DNA of 64,000 bases from Adlercreutzia equolifaciens DSM 19450 (GTDB taxonomy: Bacteria > Actinomycetota > Coriobacteriia > Coriobacteriales > Eggerthellaceae), in the NCBI RefSeq assembly GCF_000478885.1, contig NC_022567.1, positions 2,604,001-2,668,000 of the forward strand, given 5' to 3'. Position numbers and translations under genes: made by a program. Below, piece by piece: positions 31,925-40,895 of the stretch (position 1 is its first letter; the number at the start of each line of letters is the position of its first letter). The notes under the pieces are model-generated. The model saw only the letters and a program-made list of their open reading frames with translations, did no database searches and had not been told where the DNA came from.

Positions 31925-32806
31925 GTGGGCACGGAATCGGAATACGAGCGCTACGAAGAGCCTTATTCCTACGAGGTTCGCGACCGGCGCGTGCGCGGAG
32001 CCCGAGGACTGCAGGCCGTCGACGGCCTCACCACCAGCGCCGTCTTCGACGATGCGGCCGAGCGCTACGTGGCCGGCGACATCGGCGCCCGCCAGCTGAG
32101 CGACATCGTGGACGACTACTACGACCAGAAGGTCGAGCGCGGCATCAACCGTTACTCCCAGGAGGCCGACCTCGTCAGCGCCCGCATCTGCGACGCTCTG
32201 GACTCCAACGGGTTCACCTTCTCCCCCGCCACCCTGCGCGCCATCCACGGGCGCCTCTTCCGCGGCCTCATGGAACAGCCCTTCTACGAGCAGCACTACC
32301 GCGACTACAACATCTCGAAGCGCGAGTTCGTCCTCGCACGGGAATCGGTGGCCTACGGGGACTATGCCTCCCTCGAGGCCGATTTGGAAACCGCCTTCTC
32401 GGAGTTCAGCCCCGCTCCCGCGCAGGGAGGCGACTACACCGCCTACATCGCCTCGGTGGCCGACTTCATCGCGCGCATCTGGCAGATTCACCCCTTCGCC
32501 GAGGGGAATACGCGCACCGTCGCCGTGTTCCTCCAACAGCTGCTGCACTTCCACGGGTTTCCCCAAGACTGCAGCGAGGCCTTCGACCGCTCGTCTCTGC
32601 AGTTCCGCAACGCGCTCGTGCGGGCCAACTACCGCAACATCCCGCTCGAGGTCGAACCCGATCCGACGTTCTTGCGCGAGTTCATAGGCTGCCTTATCGC
32701 CGGCCGCCCCTTCCCCTACCGCAACCGCGACATGGCCGCCGCCGAGCTGTTCCGTTCTAAAGGACTCATCCCACCGCAAGAGGAGAGCCCCCGCCGACTT
32801 GGGTAA
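31925..32806 (+). CDS. Fic-domain protein (AMP-transferase family)
   Basis: A 293-residue protein, GTG start at 31925 with GGGAAGG 6 bases before; a -10-like TACAAT lies at 31889-31894. The Fic active loop is HPFAEGNTRT (189-198), with His189; the usual GNGR reads GNTR, a common variant. Upstream helices (FSPATLRAIHGRLFRGLMEQ) and the flap near the YGDY segment fit the Fic fold. No clear (S/T)xxxE(G/N) inhibitory helix was found at the termini, and no small antitoxin gene is adjacent. It probably modifies a protein hydroxyl with AMP; the target is unknown. Confidence 0.88.
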   Translation: MGTESEYERYEEPYSYEVRDRRVRGARGLQAVDGLTTSAVFDDAAERYVAGDIGARQLSDIVDDYYDQKVERGINRYSQEADLVSARICDALDSNGFTFSPATLRAIHGRLFRGLMEQPFYEQHYRDYNISKREFVLARESVAYGDYASLEADLETAFSEFSPAPAQGGDYTAYIASVADFIARIWQIHPFAEGNTRTVAVFLQQLLHFHGFPQDCSEAFDRSSLQFRNALVRANYRNIPLEVEPDPTFLREFIGCLIAGRPFPYRNRDMAAAELFRSKGLIPPQEESPRRLG

Positions 32807-33152
32807 ACTCGGGAAAGGGATGATGGAGTACCAGATTATCGGATGCTCCACTGCAAGATTATCAGCTTTATGACTGCCAGATTATCAGCGCATTTTTCGG
32901 GAAGACGTTCTTACACCTTTTTACACCAATTTGCACCGTTTTACACTCTTTTACACTCTTTTATACCATCTTGCACTGCTCCATAGCAGAGCGGTATTTC
33001 GTGCAGGATCCGACAAGATAAGTTGCTCCCTCACGAAAGCATTGGAGAGCTAGGTGATGTTGGGGACTCGGAAGCTTCGGGGAAGGTAGCCACATAGGTG
33101 CCACCGAAACCGGCGATGCCAAAGGAGCAAAAAGGTCGTACCGATCGCAAAA
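32807..33152. repeat. Intergenic tandem repeats, 23-bp and 10-11-bp units
   Basis: No gene is seen in this gap. AGATTATC(A/G)G occurs three times at an exact 23-bp period (32833, 32856, 32879) with partial conservation of the rest of each unit. Then about seven copies of a 10-11-bp unit like TTTTACACYC run from about 32909 to 32978. Helically phased direct repeats of this kind resemble iterons or an AT-rich regulator array, but no replication gene is adjacent. Confidence 0.6.
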
Positions 33153-33177
33153 GAGCCGCCCGGGAGGTGGGCGGCTC
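33153..33177 (-). terminator. Terminator of the flavoprotein/coiled-coil operon
   Basis: GAGCCGCCC and GGGCGGCTC pair perfectly over 9 bp with a 7-base loop; read leftward the stem is followed by TTTTG. It lies 120 bases past the end of the coiled-coil gene. Confidence 0.7.
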
Positions 33178-33298
33178 GTAAAAGGAGCGGGCGCAGGGAG
33201 GGAAGCGCCCGCGCGGGATTGTTCGGGGGTTGGCAAACCGAGGATCCGCAGGCCTTCGCAGATCGAAGAGCCCCCGGAACCTCGCGGCCTTCTAACGA

Positions 33299-33958
33299 CT
33301 AGGAGGTGGCCGATTGCGGAAGACCCTCCGACTCTTCGCCGTCTTCCAACTGCTGGCATACCGCCAGCGCTTCGGCGTAGTCGGCCTGGTAGGCCTGCAC
33401 CTCGGCAGACAAAGCGGCGAGCGATTCCGCCGGCAGCAGAGCCGCACGGGCCTCTTCCACTGTGTCGAAGGGACTCGCCTCCAACGCTCGGGCCAGGGCG
33501 CGCTCGGCGTTTTGCGCCGGCCCCACCTTCAGGCCGCGCTGGGTGCCAGCGGCCATCAGCGCGAGGCGCAAGTCGCCCAGGTGCGCCGCCTTCTCGGCAG
33601 CATCTCCCCCGGCGGCCTCCGATCGGGCCAGAGCCGCTTCGGCCTCACACACGCGGGCGTCGGCCCGGGCTACCTCAGCCTCGGCCCGGGCAAGCTCGGC
33701 CGCCCGATAGGCCGCTGCCTTCGCCAGGCCGTCCACCTCGGCGGCAGAGCGGGCGCGCGCCAAAGCCGCGCCCTTCTCTTCCATCGCCGGCAGCTGGGCG
33801 TACAGGCGCTCTAGCCGCCCGAACGCCTGCTCCGCGTCAACCGCTTCCACGACTTCCGCAGCTTCCACAGCTTCCGCAGCTTCCACCGACATCGCCACCG
33901 CCCCCGGAGCGGCCGCCGCAACAGCGACTGCCCCGAATTTCGCAGCTTCCGCAGCCAC
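33299..33958 (-). CDS. Alanine-rich coiled-coil protein coupled to the flavoprotein
   Basis: A 219-residue protein starting with GTG at 33958, whose G is the last base of the flavoprotein stop codon (TAGTG); AGGAG lies 5 bases before it, so translation is coupled. After an Ala/Val-rich start with no clear hydrophobic export signal it is almost wholly helical (RLYAQLPAMEEKGAALARAR; AELARAEAEVARADARVCEA). The segment SPFDTVEEARAALLPAESLA resembles the coiled-coil arms of SbcC-type ATPases. No ATPase motif is present. The function is unknown; the coupling hints at assembly or scaffolding with the flavoprotein. Confidence 0.65.
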   Translation of the reverse strand: MAAEAAKFGAVAVAAAAPGAVAMSVEAAEAVEAAEVVEAVDAEQAFGRLERLYAQLPAMEEKGAALARARSAAEVDGLAKAAAYRAAELARAEAEVARADARVCEAEAALARSEAAGGDAAEKAAHLGDLRLALMAAGTQRGLKVGPAQNAERALARALEASPFDTVEEARAALLPAESLAALSAEVQAYQADYAEALAVCQQLEDGEESEGLPQSATS

Positions 33959-35625
33959 TAGATCTCCTGGTACACGCCGGCCAGCTGCTCGCCGAGGCAC
34001 TTGCCCTGCACGAGGCAGCGCCCGTGGCTGTTACCCTGGATGTTGATCGGGTAGTCCACGGCGTAGATGTCGCCGGCGCAGTTGCCGATGGCGTACAGCC
34101 CGGGGATGGGCTCGTCGTTCTCGTTCAGCACCTCGAAGTTGTCCGAGATGTGGATGCCACCACACACGGCGAGCAGGCCCGGCGCCACCATGCATGCGGT
34201 GAAGGGGCCCTCTTCCACGGGGAACAGGAAGTGGTTCTCCTTGTAGAAGTCCTTGTCTTCGCCTTCCTTGCACAGCTTGTTGTAGCGCTCTACGGTCGCC
34301 TTCAGCTCTGCCGGATCCACCTCGATCAGCTCGGCCAGCTCCTCCAGGGTGTCGGCGCGCTTGTAGTAGTCCGGGGTCTCGGCGATGCCGTTCTCGACGG
34401 TCTTAGTATGGCCGTCCACGGCCACCTGGTAGTCGGAGCCGTAGGGGCGGAAGGTGTCCCAGAACATGCCGCCGCCGTGCTCCAGCGAGCTCTTCAGATC
34501 GTTCTGCCAGTTGGCGTCGAAGATGGACCAGGCGTGATCGGAACCGCCGTTGTACATCACGCCGAGGCACTTGCCCTGCACCCAGGTGGCCTCGTTCATG
34601 AAGCGCTTGCCGTCGGGGTTCACGAACAGGAAGGGCCCGTGGAACACGGCCGCAGCCTGGGGATGCATCATGGTCGGCCAGGGGCCTTCCTGGAAGGCGC
34701 CGCCGGCCCACGCCGCCATGTTGTGGCCATCGCCCACGTTGCCCTGGTCGGAGCACAGGCGGGTGAACACGCGGTTGGCCACCGGCGCGAACGCATCGAT
34801 GTACTCGTCGTTGTAGCTGATGTCGCCCGTGGCCAAAACGACGCCCTTGGAAGCGTTGTACTGCACGTACTCGCCGGACTTGTTCTGGCAGATGGCGCCG
34901 GTCACCTTCCCGGACTCGTCCTGCACCAGCTGCACGGCGGGCATCTCGTAGACGAACTCGGCGCCGGCCTTCAGCGCCTCGGCCTCGAACATGTACTCGA
35001 CGAAGTCGGCCATGGTGTGCTCTTCGAAGATGGGGCCGCCGGACATGAAGTGGTAGCAGGCGATCTCCGGGTGCACCGTGGAGTTGGAGCCCACGGTGAC
35101 CATGCAGTTGGCGCCGTTGGCCTCGGCCATGTCGAGGAACCAGTTCATGCAGCGCTCGGACTCGCGGAACCACTTGCCCACGAGCGACTCGCGGCAGCGG
35201 TTGCCGCAGGTGGAGACCCAGCGCTCCATTTCCAGGGATTTGTCGAACTTCAGGCCCAGGTCGTCCAGGGCGCGCGAGGCGATAGAGCCCGTGCCGCCCA
35301 CGCCGTGGCCGTTGAGCACGGCGTCCTTCTCTACGAGGATGGTCTTGGCGCCGTTCTGGGCCGCGGACAGCGCGCAGCAGCTGCCGGAGTAGCCCCCGCC
35401 GATGACGAGCACCTCGGTGTCGACGGTCTGGGAGATCTGGTCGGCCGCGATGGGCTCGGGCTTCACTTCCCAGGTGTGCTTGGCAGCCTCGCCCGTCTCG
35501 GCCAGGCCGGCCTCAGCCTTGGTGGCCTCGGTCTGCGGCGCGCATCCGGCCAGACCGAGCGCGGCCACGCCGGCGGCGCTGAAGGCAGCGCCCTTGAGTA
35601 AGTTGCGACGAGAAATTCCAGTCAT
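33958..35625 (-). CDS. Tat-exported FAD flavoprotein, fumarate reductase-like
   Basis: A 555-residue protein of the fumarate/urocanate reductase and 3-ketosteroid dehydrogenase flavoprotein family. The N-terminus has a Tat motif SRRNLLKG (5-12) and a lipobox LAGC (Cys28), so the folded enzyme is anchored outside the membrane. FAD-binding GGGYSG is at 76-81 in VLVIGGGYSGSCCALSAAQ. Family elements follow: GKVTGAICQNKSGEYVQYNA, GVVLATGDISYND, and the C-terminal GLYAIGNCAGDIYAVDYPIN. There is no FMN or haem domain, so a separate electron donor is needed. It probably reduces an organic acceptor in respiration. The divergent LuxR gene is broken. Confidence 0.9.
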   Translation of the reverse strand: MTGISRRNLLKGAAFSAAGVAALGLAGCAPQTEATKAEAGLAETGEAAKHTWEVKPEPIAADQISQTVDTEVLVIGGGYSGSCCALSAAQNGAKTILVEKDAVLNGHGVGGTGSIASRALDDLGLKFDKSLEMERWVSTCGNRCRESLVGKWFRESERCMNWFLDMAEANGANCMVTVGSNSTVHPEIACYHFMSGGPIFEEHTMADFVEYMFEAEALKAGAEFVYEMPAVQLVQDESGKVTGAICQNKSGEYVQYNASKGVVLATGDISYNDEYIDAFAPVANRVFTRLCSDQGNVGDGHNMAAWAGGAFQEGPWPTMMHPQAAAVFHGPFLFVNPDGKRFMNEATWVQGKCLGVMYNGGSDHAWSIFDANWQNDLKSSLEHGGGMFWDTFRPYGSDYQVAVDGHTKTVENGIAETPDYYKRADTLEELAELIEVDPAELKATVERYNKLCKEGEDKDFYKENHFLFPVEEGPFTACMVAPGLLAVCGGIHISDNFEVLNENDEPIPGLYAIGNCAGDIYAVDYPINIQGNSHGRCLVQGKCLGEQLAGVYQEI

Positions 35626-35983
35626 GTTTTCCCTCCATAGTCTCGGTGACTGAACGGTTCTGAGCTTTCCGCGAAAGCCGCCCGGGCCCTTCGCCCAAGC
35701 CGTCCGCGGGAAGTTGGAACCAACGGCCCCGGCCCTCTCATTGGCGGAACGCGAGAAGCACTATGCCCCCTTCTGCCGTTCCGCGTAAGCCACTAAATTG
35801 GGTAAATTCACAGCAACGGGAACCCGAAACGTGGCGCGGCATCACGCTTTTGAGGGGGACATATTTTGGGTTGTTTTTGAGAAACCCCAGTTCACAGCCG
35901 ATCGTCACCGCAAACTTGTTGGGCGCTCCACCTCTCGCCACCGGTTGCGGCTGCTAAAATGCAGCGGGGAGGAAGGATGCCAC
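35626..35983. other. Divergent promoter region
   Basis: These 358 bases separate the leftward flavoprotein gene from the rightward LuxR remnant. A TAAAAT at 35955-35960 is a possible -10 box for the LuxR gene. A loose GGGTT...AACCCC dyad lies at about 35869-35888. Nothing stronger was recognised. Confidence 0.35.
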
Positions 35984-36962
35984 ATGCAACGCGCCAAAAG
36001 GCTTTTGGAAGGTCTGCGAATACACCACCTCGGTTTCGGCTTTTTCTGGACCGTCACCTTCATTGTGCTCGCAGGGTTCCAGGGCGCGGGCGCCATCGCC
36101 GACTATTGGCAAACGTATATCCTCACCGAACAAGCACTCATGCCCTTGGCTGTAGGAGCCCTCGGCGTCCTGTGCGCTTTCCGCCATCGCGAGCTGCCCC
36201 ACTGGACAGCCTCGGCAGCGAGCTTCATGCTCAGCGAAGCCGCGCTTCTCTACTTCCTCGCATTCCATTTCGGCCAAGGCGACGGCGTGATCGCAGCTGC
36301 GGCAGGCATTCTCATGGGCGGCTCCTGCGCCTTGTTCTTCCTGCTTTGGGAAATGTTCTACGTAACCGAAGGCCAGCAGCGCGCTCTCATCTGCATTCCC
36401 CTTTCGGCGGCCATGTCGGTGGGCCTCTACTTGCTCATTTGCCTCCTGCCCTCAATCGCTGTGGCTCTGACCGCCGTCTGCGTGCTGCCATTTCTGGCGC
36501 TTCTTTGCCTTCAGAAGAGCCTCGCCGAGATTGAGGCCGACGTCACGGCGCCCCTCACGCGCCCTGCCCTAAGACGCGCCGTGGGCGACCTATGGCGGCC
36601 CGTGCTCTGCGTCAGTATCCTCGGGTTTTCGTGGAAGCTCATCGCTGGCATCGACCCGGCCCAAAGCTCCGGCGGCGCCGCGGTGCTCGTCGGTTTCGCG
36701 GCGGCGGCCCTTTTGGTGGTGGCCCTCGAGCTGTTTCTCTCGAAGGGCTTCGACATCCTGCATATCTGCCAGGTGCTCTTCCCCGCGCGAGATCGAGGTG
36801 GCCGAGCTGCTCATGAAGGGCCACACCGTATCGGCCATCGCCGGCAAGCTGTTCATCTCGGAAAACACCACCCGCGGTCACGCCAAAAGCATCTACAAGA
36901 AACTCGGCATCCATTCCCGCCAAGAGCTAGTCGACCTGGACGACCAGCTCACCCGGGCGTAA
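35984..36962 (+). pseudogene. Disrupted LuxR-family membrane regulator
   Basis: The frame from ATG 35984 (MQRAKRLLEGLRIHHLGFGF; GGGAGGAAGG upstream) encodes about 270 residues of the multi-helix membrane domain and then breaks down after DILHICQVLF. From about 36776 a different frame reads SPREIEVAELLMKGHTVSAI, KLFISENTTRGHAKSIYKKL and GIHSRQELVDLD to a TAA at 36962: the LuxR helix-turn-helix. Intact homologues in this window have 488-491 residues; here the linker and the last helices, about 150 residues, are missing and the frame shifts. One deletion explains both. The adjacent flavoprotein gene has probably lost its regulator, unless the frames are joined by a sequencing error. Confidence 0.85.
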
Positions 36963-37133
36963 CGCATGAAATGCTCTGATCAAGAAGACTCGGACGGTAA
37001 CTGAATTCTAGCTCGTTCCGCAAGCGACGCATCAAGCCAAGCCCATCGGCGAAACCGCTCGAATCGTCGCCGCTCGCACTGCGGAAAAGGCTTGGCTAAC
37101 CTGCGCGGCCGTCGTAGGCGTATCCACCTGACC

Positions 37134-37604
37134 CTACTCGGGCAGCTTGCAGACGTCGATCCAGGTGCTGCCGGGGGTGTACGCAGCCAGCTCGTCGGGG
37201 GTGAGGGCGATGGCGCTGTTGGAGCTGCCACAGGCCGGGTACACCACGTCAAAGCGGCGCAGCGATTCGTCGAGGTACACGTCGCAGCCCTCATTCACCG
37301 CGAAGGGGCACACGCCGCCCACCGCGTGACCGATACGCTCCTCGGCCTCTTCAGCGGGAAGCATACGGGGCTTGGTTCCGAACTGGGCTTTGAACTTCGG
37401 ATTCGCGATGCGAGCATCGCCCGCGCACACCACGAGCGCCACCCGGTCGCCCACGGCGAAGGACAGCGTCTTGGCAATACGCGCCGGTTCGCAGCCCACC
37501 GCCTGGGCCGCCAGCTCCACGGTTGCGCTGGATGCGGGGAATTCCATAACGTCCCCCTCGCGCCCGAATTCCGCAAAGTATGCCTTCACCTTGTCGATCG
37601 CCAT
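37134..37604 (-). CDS. YbaK/EbsC-family aminoacyl-tRNA deacylase
   Basis: A 156-residue protein, start at 37604 (MAIDKVKAYFAEFGREGDVM). It has the YbaK fold: VELAAQAVGCEPARIAKTLS with the conserved Lys, RIANPKFKAQFG, and EERIGHAVGGVCPFAVNEGC, where GGVCPF is the substrate-loop motif. The end is YPACGSSNSAIALTPDEL. The family clears Cys-, Ala- or other wrongly charged tRNA in trans. Frame continuation upstream is antisense to the aldolase gene and is not part of it. The gene is divergent from threonine aldolase, 84 bases apart. Confidence 0.92.
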   Translation of the reverse strand: MAIDKVKAYFAEFGREGDVMEFPASSATVELAAQAVGCEPARIAKTLSFAVGDRVALVVCAGDARIANPKFKAQFGTKPRMLPAEEAEERIGHAVGGVCPFAVNEGCDVYLDESLRRFDVVYPACGSSNSAIALTPDELAAYTPGSTWIDVCKLPE

Positions 37605-37688
37605 CTCGCTTACCGCCTTTCCACACCATCTTCGACGTTGTGGAATAATAGCACGGCACACATCTCCGGGAAGCCCTGAGGAGGACTC

Positions 37689-38729
37689 ATGATCTCGTTC
37701 GAGAACGACTATTCCACCGGCGCCCATCCGCGCATTCTGGAGGCACTGGCGGCGACGAACCTGGAGCCGACGCCGGGCTATGGCGGCGATCGCTTCTGCG
37801 AAAGCGCGGTGGCCCATATTCGTGCGGCCTGCGATGATGAGACCGCCGACGTGTTCTTCCTCACGGGAGGCACCCAGACCAACGCCGTGGTCATTTCGGC
37901 GCTGCTGGCCGGGCACGAGGGCGTGATTGCTGCCGATACGGGGCACATCGCCGTTCATGAAGCAGGCGCCATTGAAGCCACGGGCCACAAGGTGCTCACC
38001 GTGCCCGAATGCGACGGCAAGCTGCGCGCCGCCGACGTGAAAGCTTACCTGGAGGCCTTCTACGCCGATGCCAGCTACACTCACATGGTGTTCCCGGGCA
38101 TGGTGTTCATCGCGCATCCCTCCGAGCTGGGCACGCTGTACTCCCTGGCCGAATTGGAAGAGCTCTCGGCACTCTGTCGCCGCTACCAGATTCCTCTGTA
38201 CCTGGACGGCGCACGCCTCGCCTATGGCCTGGCCGCTCCCGGCACCGACGTCACCCTGGCCGACATCGCGCGCCTCACCGACGCCTTCTACATCGGCGGC
38301 ACTAAGTGCGGAGCCCTCTGCGGCGAGGCGGTCGTGTTCCCGCGCGGCGGCATGCCCCGCCACTTCCTTACCCACGCCAAGCAGCACGGTGCCCTGCTGG
38401 CGAAGGGGCGTCTGCTCGGCGTGCAGTTCGACACGCTGTTCACCGACGACCTGTACGGCGAAGTGGGACGCACAGCCGCCGCGGCCGCCGACGAGCTGCG
38501 CCGCATCCTGCGCGAGGCCGGCTGCACCTTCTTCCGCGAAAGCCCCACCAACCAGCAGTTTGTCGTCTTGGAAAACGCCCGGGCCGAGGCGCTGGCCGAG
38601 CGCATCCGCTTCAGCACCTGGGAAAAGCTCGGGGACGGCCGCACCGTCATCCGCCTCGTCACCAGCTGGTCCACCACCCCCGACGACCTCGCGGCCCTGG
38701 AAGCGGCCCTGCACGAGGTGATGCAGTAG
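37689..38729 (+). CDS. ltaE: Low-specificity threonine aldolase
   Basis: A 346-residue PLP enzyme splitting threonine and allo-threonine to glycine and acetaldehyde. It begins MISFENDYSTGAHPRILEAL. The PLP-phosphate loop is FFLTGGTQTNAVVISALL, the PLP-ring Asp is in IPLYLDGARLAYGL (about 180), and the Schiff-base lysine is in YIGGTKCGALCGE (about 204). The end TVIRLVTSWSTT is family-typical. The ribosome site is GAGGAGG. The length is normal. Confidence 0.95.
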   Translation: MISFENDYSTGAHPRILEALAATNLEPTPGYGGDRFCESAVAHIRAACDDETADVFFLTGGTQTNAVVISALLAGHEGVIAADTGHIAVHEAGAIEATGHKVLTVPECDGKLRAADVKAYLEAFYADASYTHMVFPGMVFIAHPSELGTLYSLAELEELSALCRRYQIPLYLDGARLAYGLAAPGTDVTLADIARLTDAFYIGGTKCGALCGEAVVFPRGGMPRHFLTHAKQHGALLAKGRLLGVQFDTLFTDDLYGEVGRTAAAAADELRRILREAGCTFFRESPTNQQFVVLENARAEALAERIRFSTWEKLGDGRTVIRLVTSWSTTPDDLAALEAALHEVMQ

Positions 38730-38966
38730 CTCACGACGCCTCTGCTTGCCGCCTCGATGCTCTCGCCGTCTCCACTTCGTGCACCCATGGCAAGCCCGCA
38801 GCCCGCTTAAGATCAGGCGGCCGGCGCATTCGAAGCATTCTTCACGAATCAGTTTCGAGTTGCGCTGGGCGAGGGTGCGCCGTCTCGATCCGTGGCATCA
38901 TAGTCGCGCATTGTTCATCGGGCCGCCAAGACGCTTCGTGCGGCCAGTGCGAGAATAGAGGAACTC

Positions 38967-39131
38967 ATGGACAAGTACATCTGCGACATATGCGGCTACA
39001 TCTACGACCCAGCTGTGGGCGATCCCGACGGCGGCATCGCTGCGGGAACTGCCTTCGAGGACATCCCTGAAGACTGGGTTTGCCCCGTATGCGGCGTTGG
39101 CAAGGACGACTTCTCGCTGTACACGGAATAG
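38967..39131 (+). CDS. Rubredoxin
   Basis: A 54-residue iron protein: MDKYICDICGYIYDPAVGDP carries the first CxxCG knuckle (Cys6, Cys9) and DWVCPVCGVGKDDFSLYTE the second (CPxCG). It is a one-electron carrier in the cytosol of anaerobes, for oxygen or peroxide reduction and other flavoprotein partners. It has a GAGGAA ribosome site and stands alone. A fragment matching its last 18 coding bases exactly occurs at 48549-48566. Confidence 0.97.
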   Translation: MDKYICDICGYIYDPAVGDPDGGIAAGTAFEDIPEDWVCPVCGVGKDDFSLYTE

Positions 39132-39255
39132 CGCCGCACTTCCACCCCTGTCAAGCGCAAAACCTCGCGACCGTTAAACGACTCAGCCATTGGAGCGCCG
39201 ATCACCCAAGCATCTCAGCTGATCGGCGCTCCTTGCATTCAAGCGCCTTGCTTTC

Positions 39256-39396
39256 TGGCAAGTTTTCCAAAGTTTGCGACACGTTCGTGGCAAAGCAGGC
39301 TTCAGAAACTCTTTTCCAAAGGCAAATCCTGGTGTTTTGCCCTTTTTGCGCCTACTCTATGGGTTCGCAATGTCGAAACCCCCGAAAAACTTGCCT
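39256..39396. repeat. Inverted-repeat element A (25-bp ends)
   Basis: TGGCAAGTTTTCCAAAGTTT at 39256 and an inverted relative ending AAAAACTTGCCT at 39396 bound 141 bases (18 of 25 end positions match). The same end motif recurs at 40897-40921 and 41034-41058. This copy lies between the rubredoxin gene and the DUF559-like gene. The interior has no gene. Confidence 0.6.
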
Positions 39397-39579
39397 AAAA
39401 CGTGCCCTCAAAATAACGCAGCTCTCTACACTTTGTTGCACCATCGTGATAAGATGCTGTCATCGATAACGAGCCAGTGCGAATCCTGCCAGCGCAGCCC
39501 ATGATCGGAAGCCGTGCCCGACCTTCCGCATACCAGATTCGCAAGATCCTCTTCGCCCCGGGTGCAAGAGGAGTGTGCC

Positions 39580-40608
39580 ATGACCCAGAAAAGCCTTTCT
39601 TCGGAAACCTGCCTCGGGTATCTTTCCGCTCTCCAAGTCCACGCTTTCTGCAGACGCCGCGGAATCACCCTCGCCACAACACGCCACCGCCGCTTTCCGT
39701 CAAAGGCAGCCAGTCGCGATCAGGCAAACGACCTCACCATCCGCACGTGCGACCCGTACTTGCCTGCCGGCATTCCAATGCCGCTCCACTGCGTTTCGTC
39801 AAGCACGTCAACTCCAAGATCCGCTGAATTCCGCAAGCCTCACCTCTGCAGACTCCCCCTTTCGGGAAACGCCCTGCAGCGCTGGAACGAGAGCATTCTT
39901 CTCTCCAGCCCCTCACTTGCTTTTATCCAAGAAGCCTCCCTGCGTTCTTTCGTGGACACCCTTGTTCTCGGATTCGAGCTATGTGGCACATACCAGCAGA
40001 AGACCCTGGCAACGTCGACCGTATATGGCACACAACCGCTTACGAGCGTGCGTAAAATTCGTGGGTTCCTCGAGCGCAATTCCCGTCTTTTTGGCGCCCA
40101 GCGAGCACGTGCCGCAGCTTCATATCTCGTCGACGGCTCCGCTTCTCCCCGCGAAACTCAAGCCGCGCTTCTCCTAGGACTACCCGCATTCTACGGAGGA
40201 TACGGGCTCGGCATGCCCTCCATGAACTACGAAATTTCCTGCACCCCCGAAGCCACCGCAATCTCCGGACGGCGAACCCTTCGGTGCGATCTTTTCTGGC
40301 CCGAGGCCTCTATCGCCGTCGAATACCAGAGCCGGGAGTTCCACTCGGGCGACCTATGCCGCATTCGCGATTCGCGACGGACGAACGCCCTGCAAGCTAT
40401 GGGCATCGCCGTCGTCGGACTGACCAACAACGAACTCGAAAGCGTTGAGGCCACGGATGTCATCGCGGAGACTGTCCGCAAAGCGCAAGGCGTCCGATTT
40501 CGCACGGCAGTCGGGAATTACCATGCCCGCAAGCTGAGATTGCGCCGACAGCTAGGGCTCCCCCTTTACCCCTATGAGACCTTTGCGCCTAGACCATACG
40601 AAGAATAG
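39580..40608 (+). CDS. DUF559/Vsr-like endonuclease-domain protein
   Basis: A 342-residue cytosolic protein; the start MTQKSLSSETCLGYLSALQV follows AGGAG. The central part reads SPSLAFIQEASLRSFVDTLV, GFELCGTY and YLVDGSASPRETQAALLLGL, then GGYGLGMPSMNYEIS and RCDLFWPEASIAVEYQSREF. The last part (D...VEY) is the DUF559/Vsr-type nuclease-fold motif. Proteins of this layout are frequent in Coriobacteriia, related in outline to AbiEi-type antitoxin families; the function is unproven. The gene is bracketed by two inverted-repeat elements, which hints at mobility. No partner gene is adjacent. Confidence 0.75.
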   Translation: MTQKSLSSETCLGYLSALQVHAFCRRRGITLATTRHRRFPSKAASRDQANDLTIRTCDPYLPAGIPMPLHCVSSSTSTPRSAEFRKPHLCRLPLSGNALQRWNESILLSSPSLAFIQEASLRSFVDTLVLGFELCGTYQQKTLATSTVYGTQPLTSVRKIRGFLERNSRLFGAQRARAAASYLVDGSASPRETQAALLLGLPAFYGGYGLGMPSMNYEISCTPEATAISGRRTLRCDLFWPEASIAVEYQSREFHSGDLCRIRDSRRTNALQAMGIAVVGLTNNELESVEATDVIAETVRKAQGVRFRTAVGNYHARKLRLRRQLGLPLYPYETFAPRPYEE

Positions 40609-40895
40609 AGCGTCTGTGGGAAGAATATCGCAAGAATGCCGGCGATCCAGTTTCCGGAACAGCGCCGCCAGGCAGCCCAACGGGGCACCGCCAGCCAACA
40701 CCAACGCAGTCGGGAAGGGTCGCCGCCGACCATCACCGCCGGCACCAGCGCAACGGGAGACGCCGGCGTCAATCCAGCCGACCAGCTTCCGAAGAGGCCC
40801 ATCGGAAGGCATCGCCGCCTACCGCCCGAGATAGTCACCAGCGCATTAGCCCACGCTGCCATACCTGCTCATCGATACTTGCTGCAGCCCGAAAA
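40609..40895. other. Intergenic, no gene recognised
   Basis: I see no convincing coding region in this 287-base stretch. Overlapping minus-strand frames are rich in Trp and Gly and look partly membrane-like, so a decayed gene cannot be excluded, but no family is recognisable. Confidence 0.3.

Noticed and set aside
31907..32851. A 314-codon minus-strand frame across the fic gene
   Set aside because: Val/Gly/Glu-rich shadow of a gene with an intact Fic motif.
34024..35601. A 525-codon plus-strand frame opposite the Tat flavoprotein
   Set aside because: The minus-strand gene has a Tat signal, FAD motif and ribosome site; the plus frame has none.
37605..38714. N-terminal extension of the YbaK-type protein to 526 residues
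   Set aside because: The extra part is antisense to the threonine aldolase gene and has no domain; the start at 37604 gives the normal family length.
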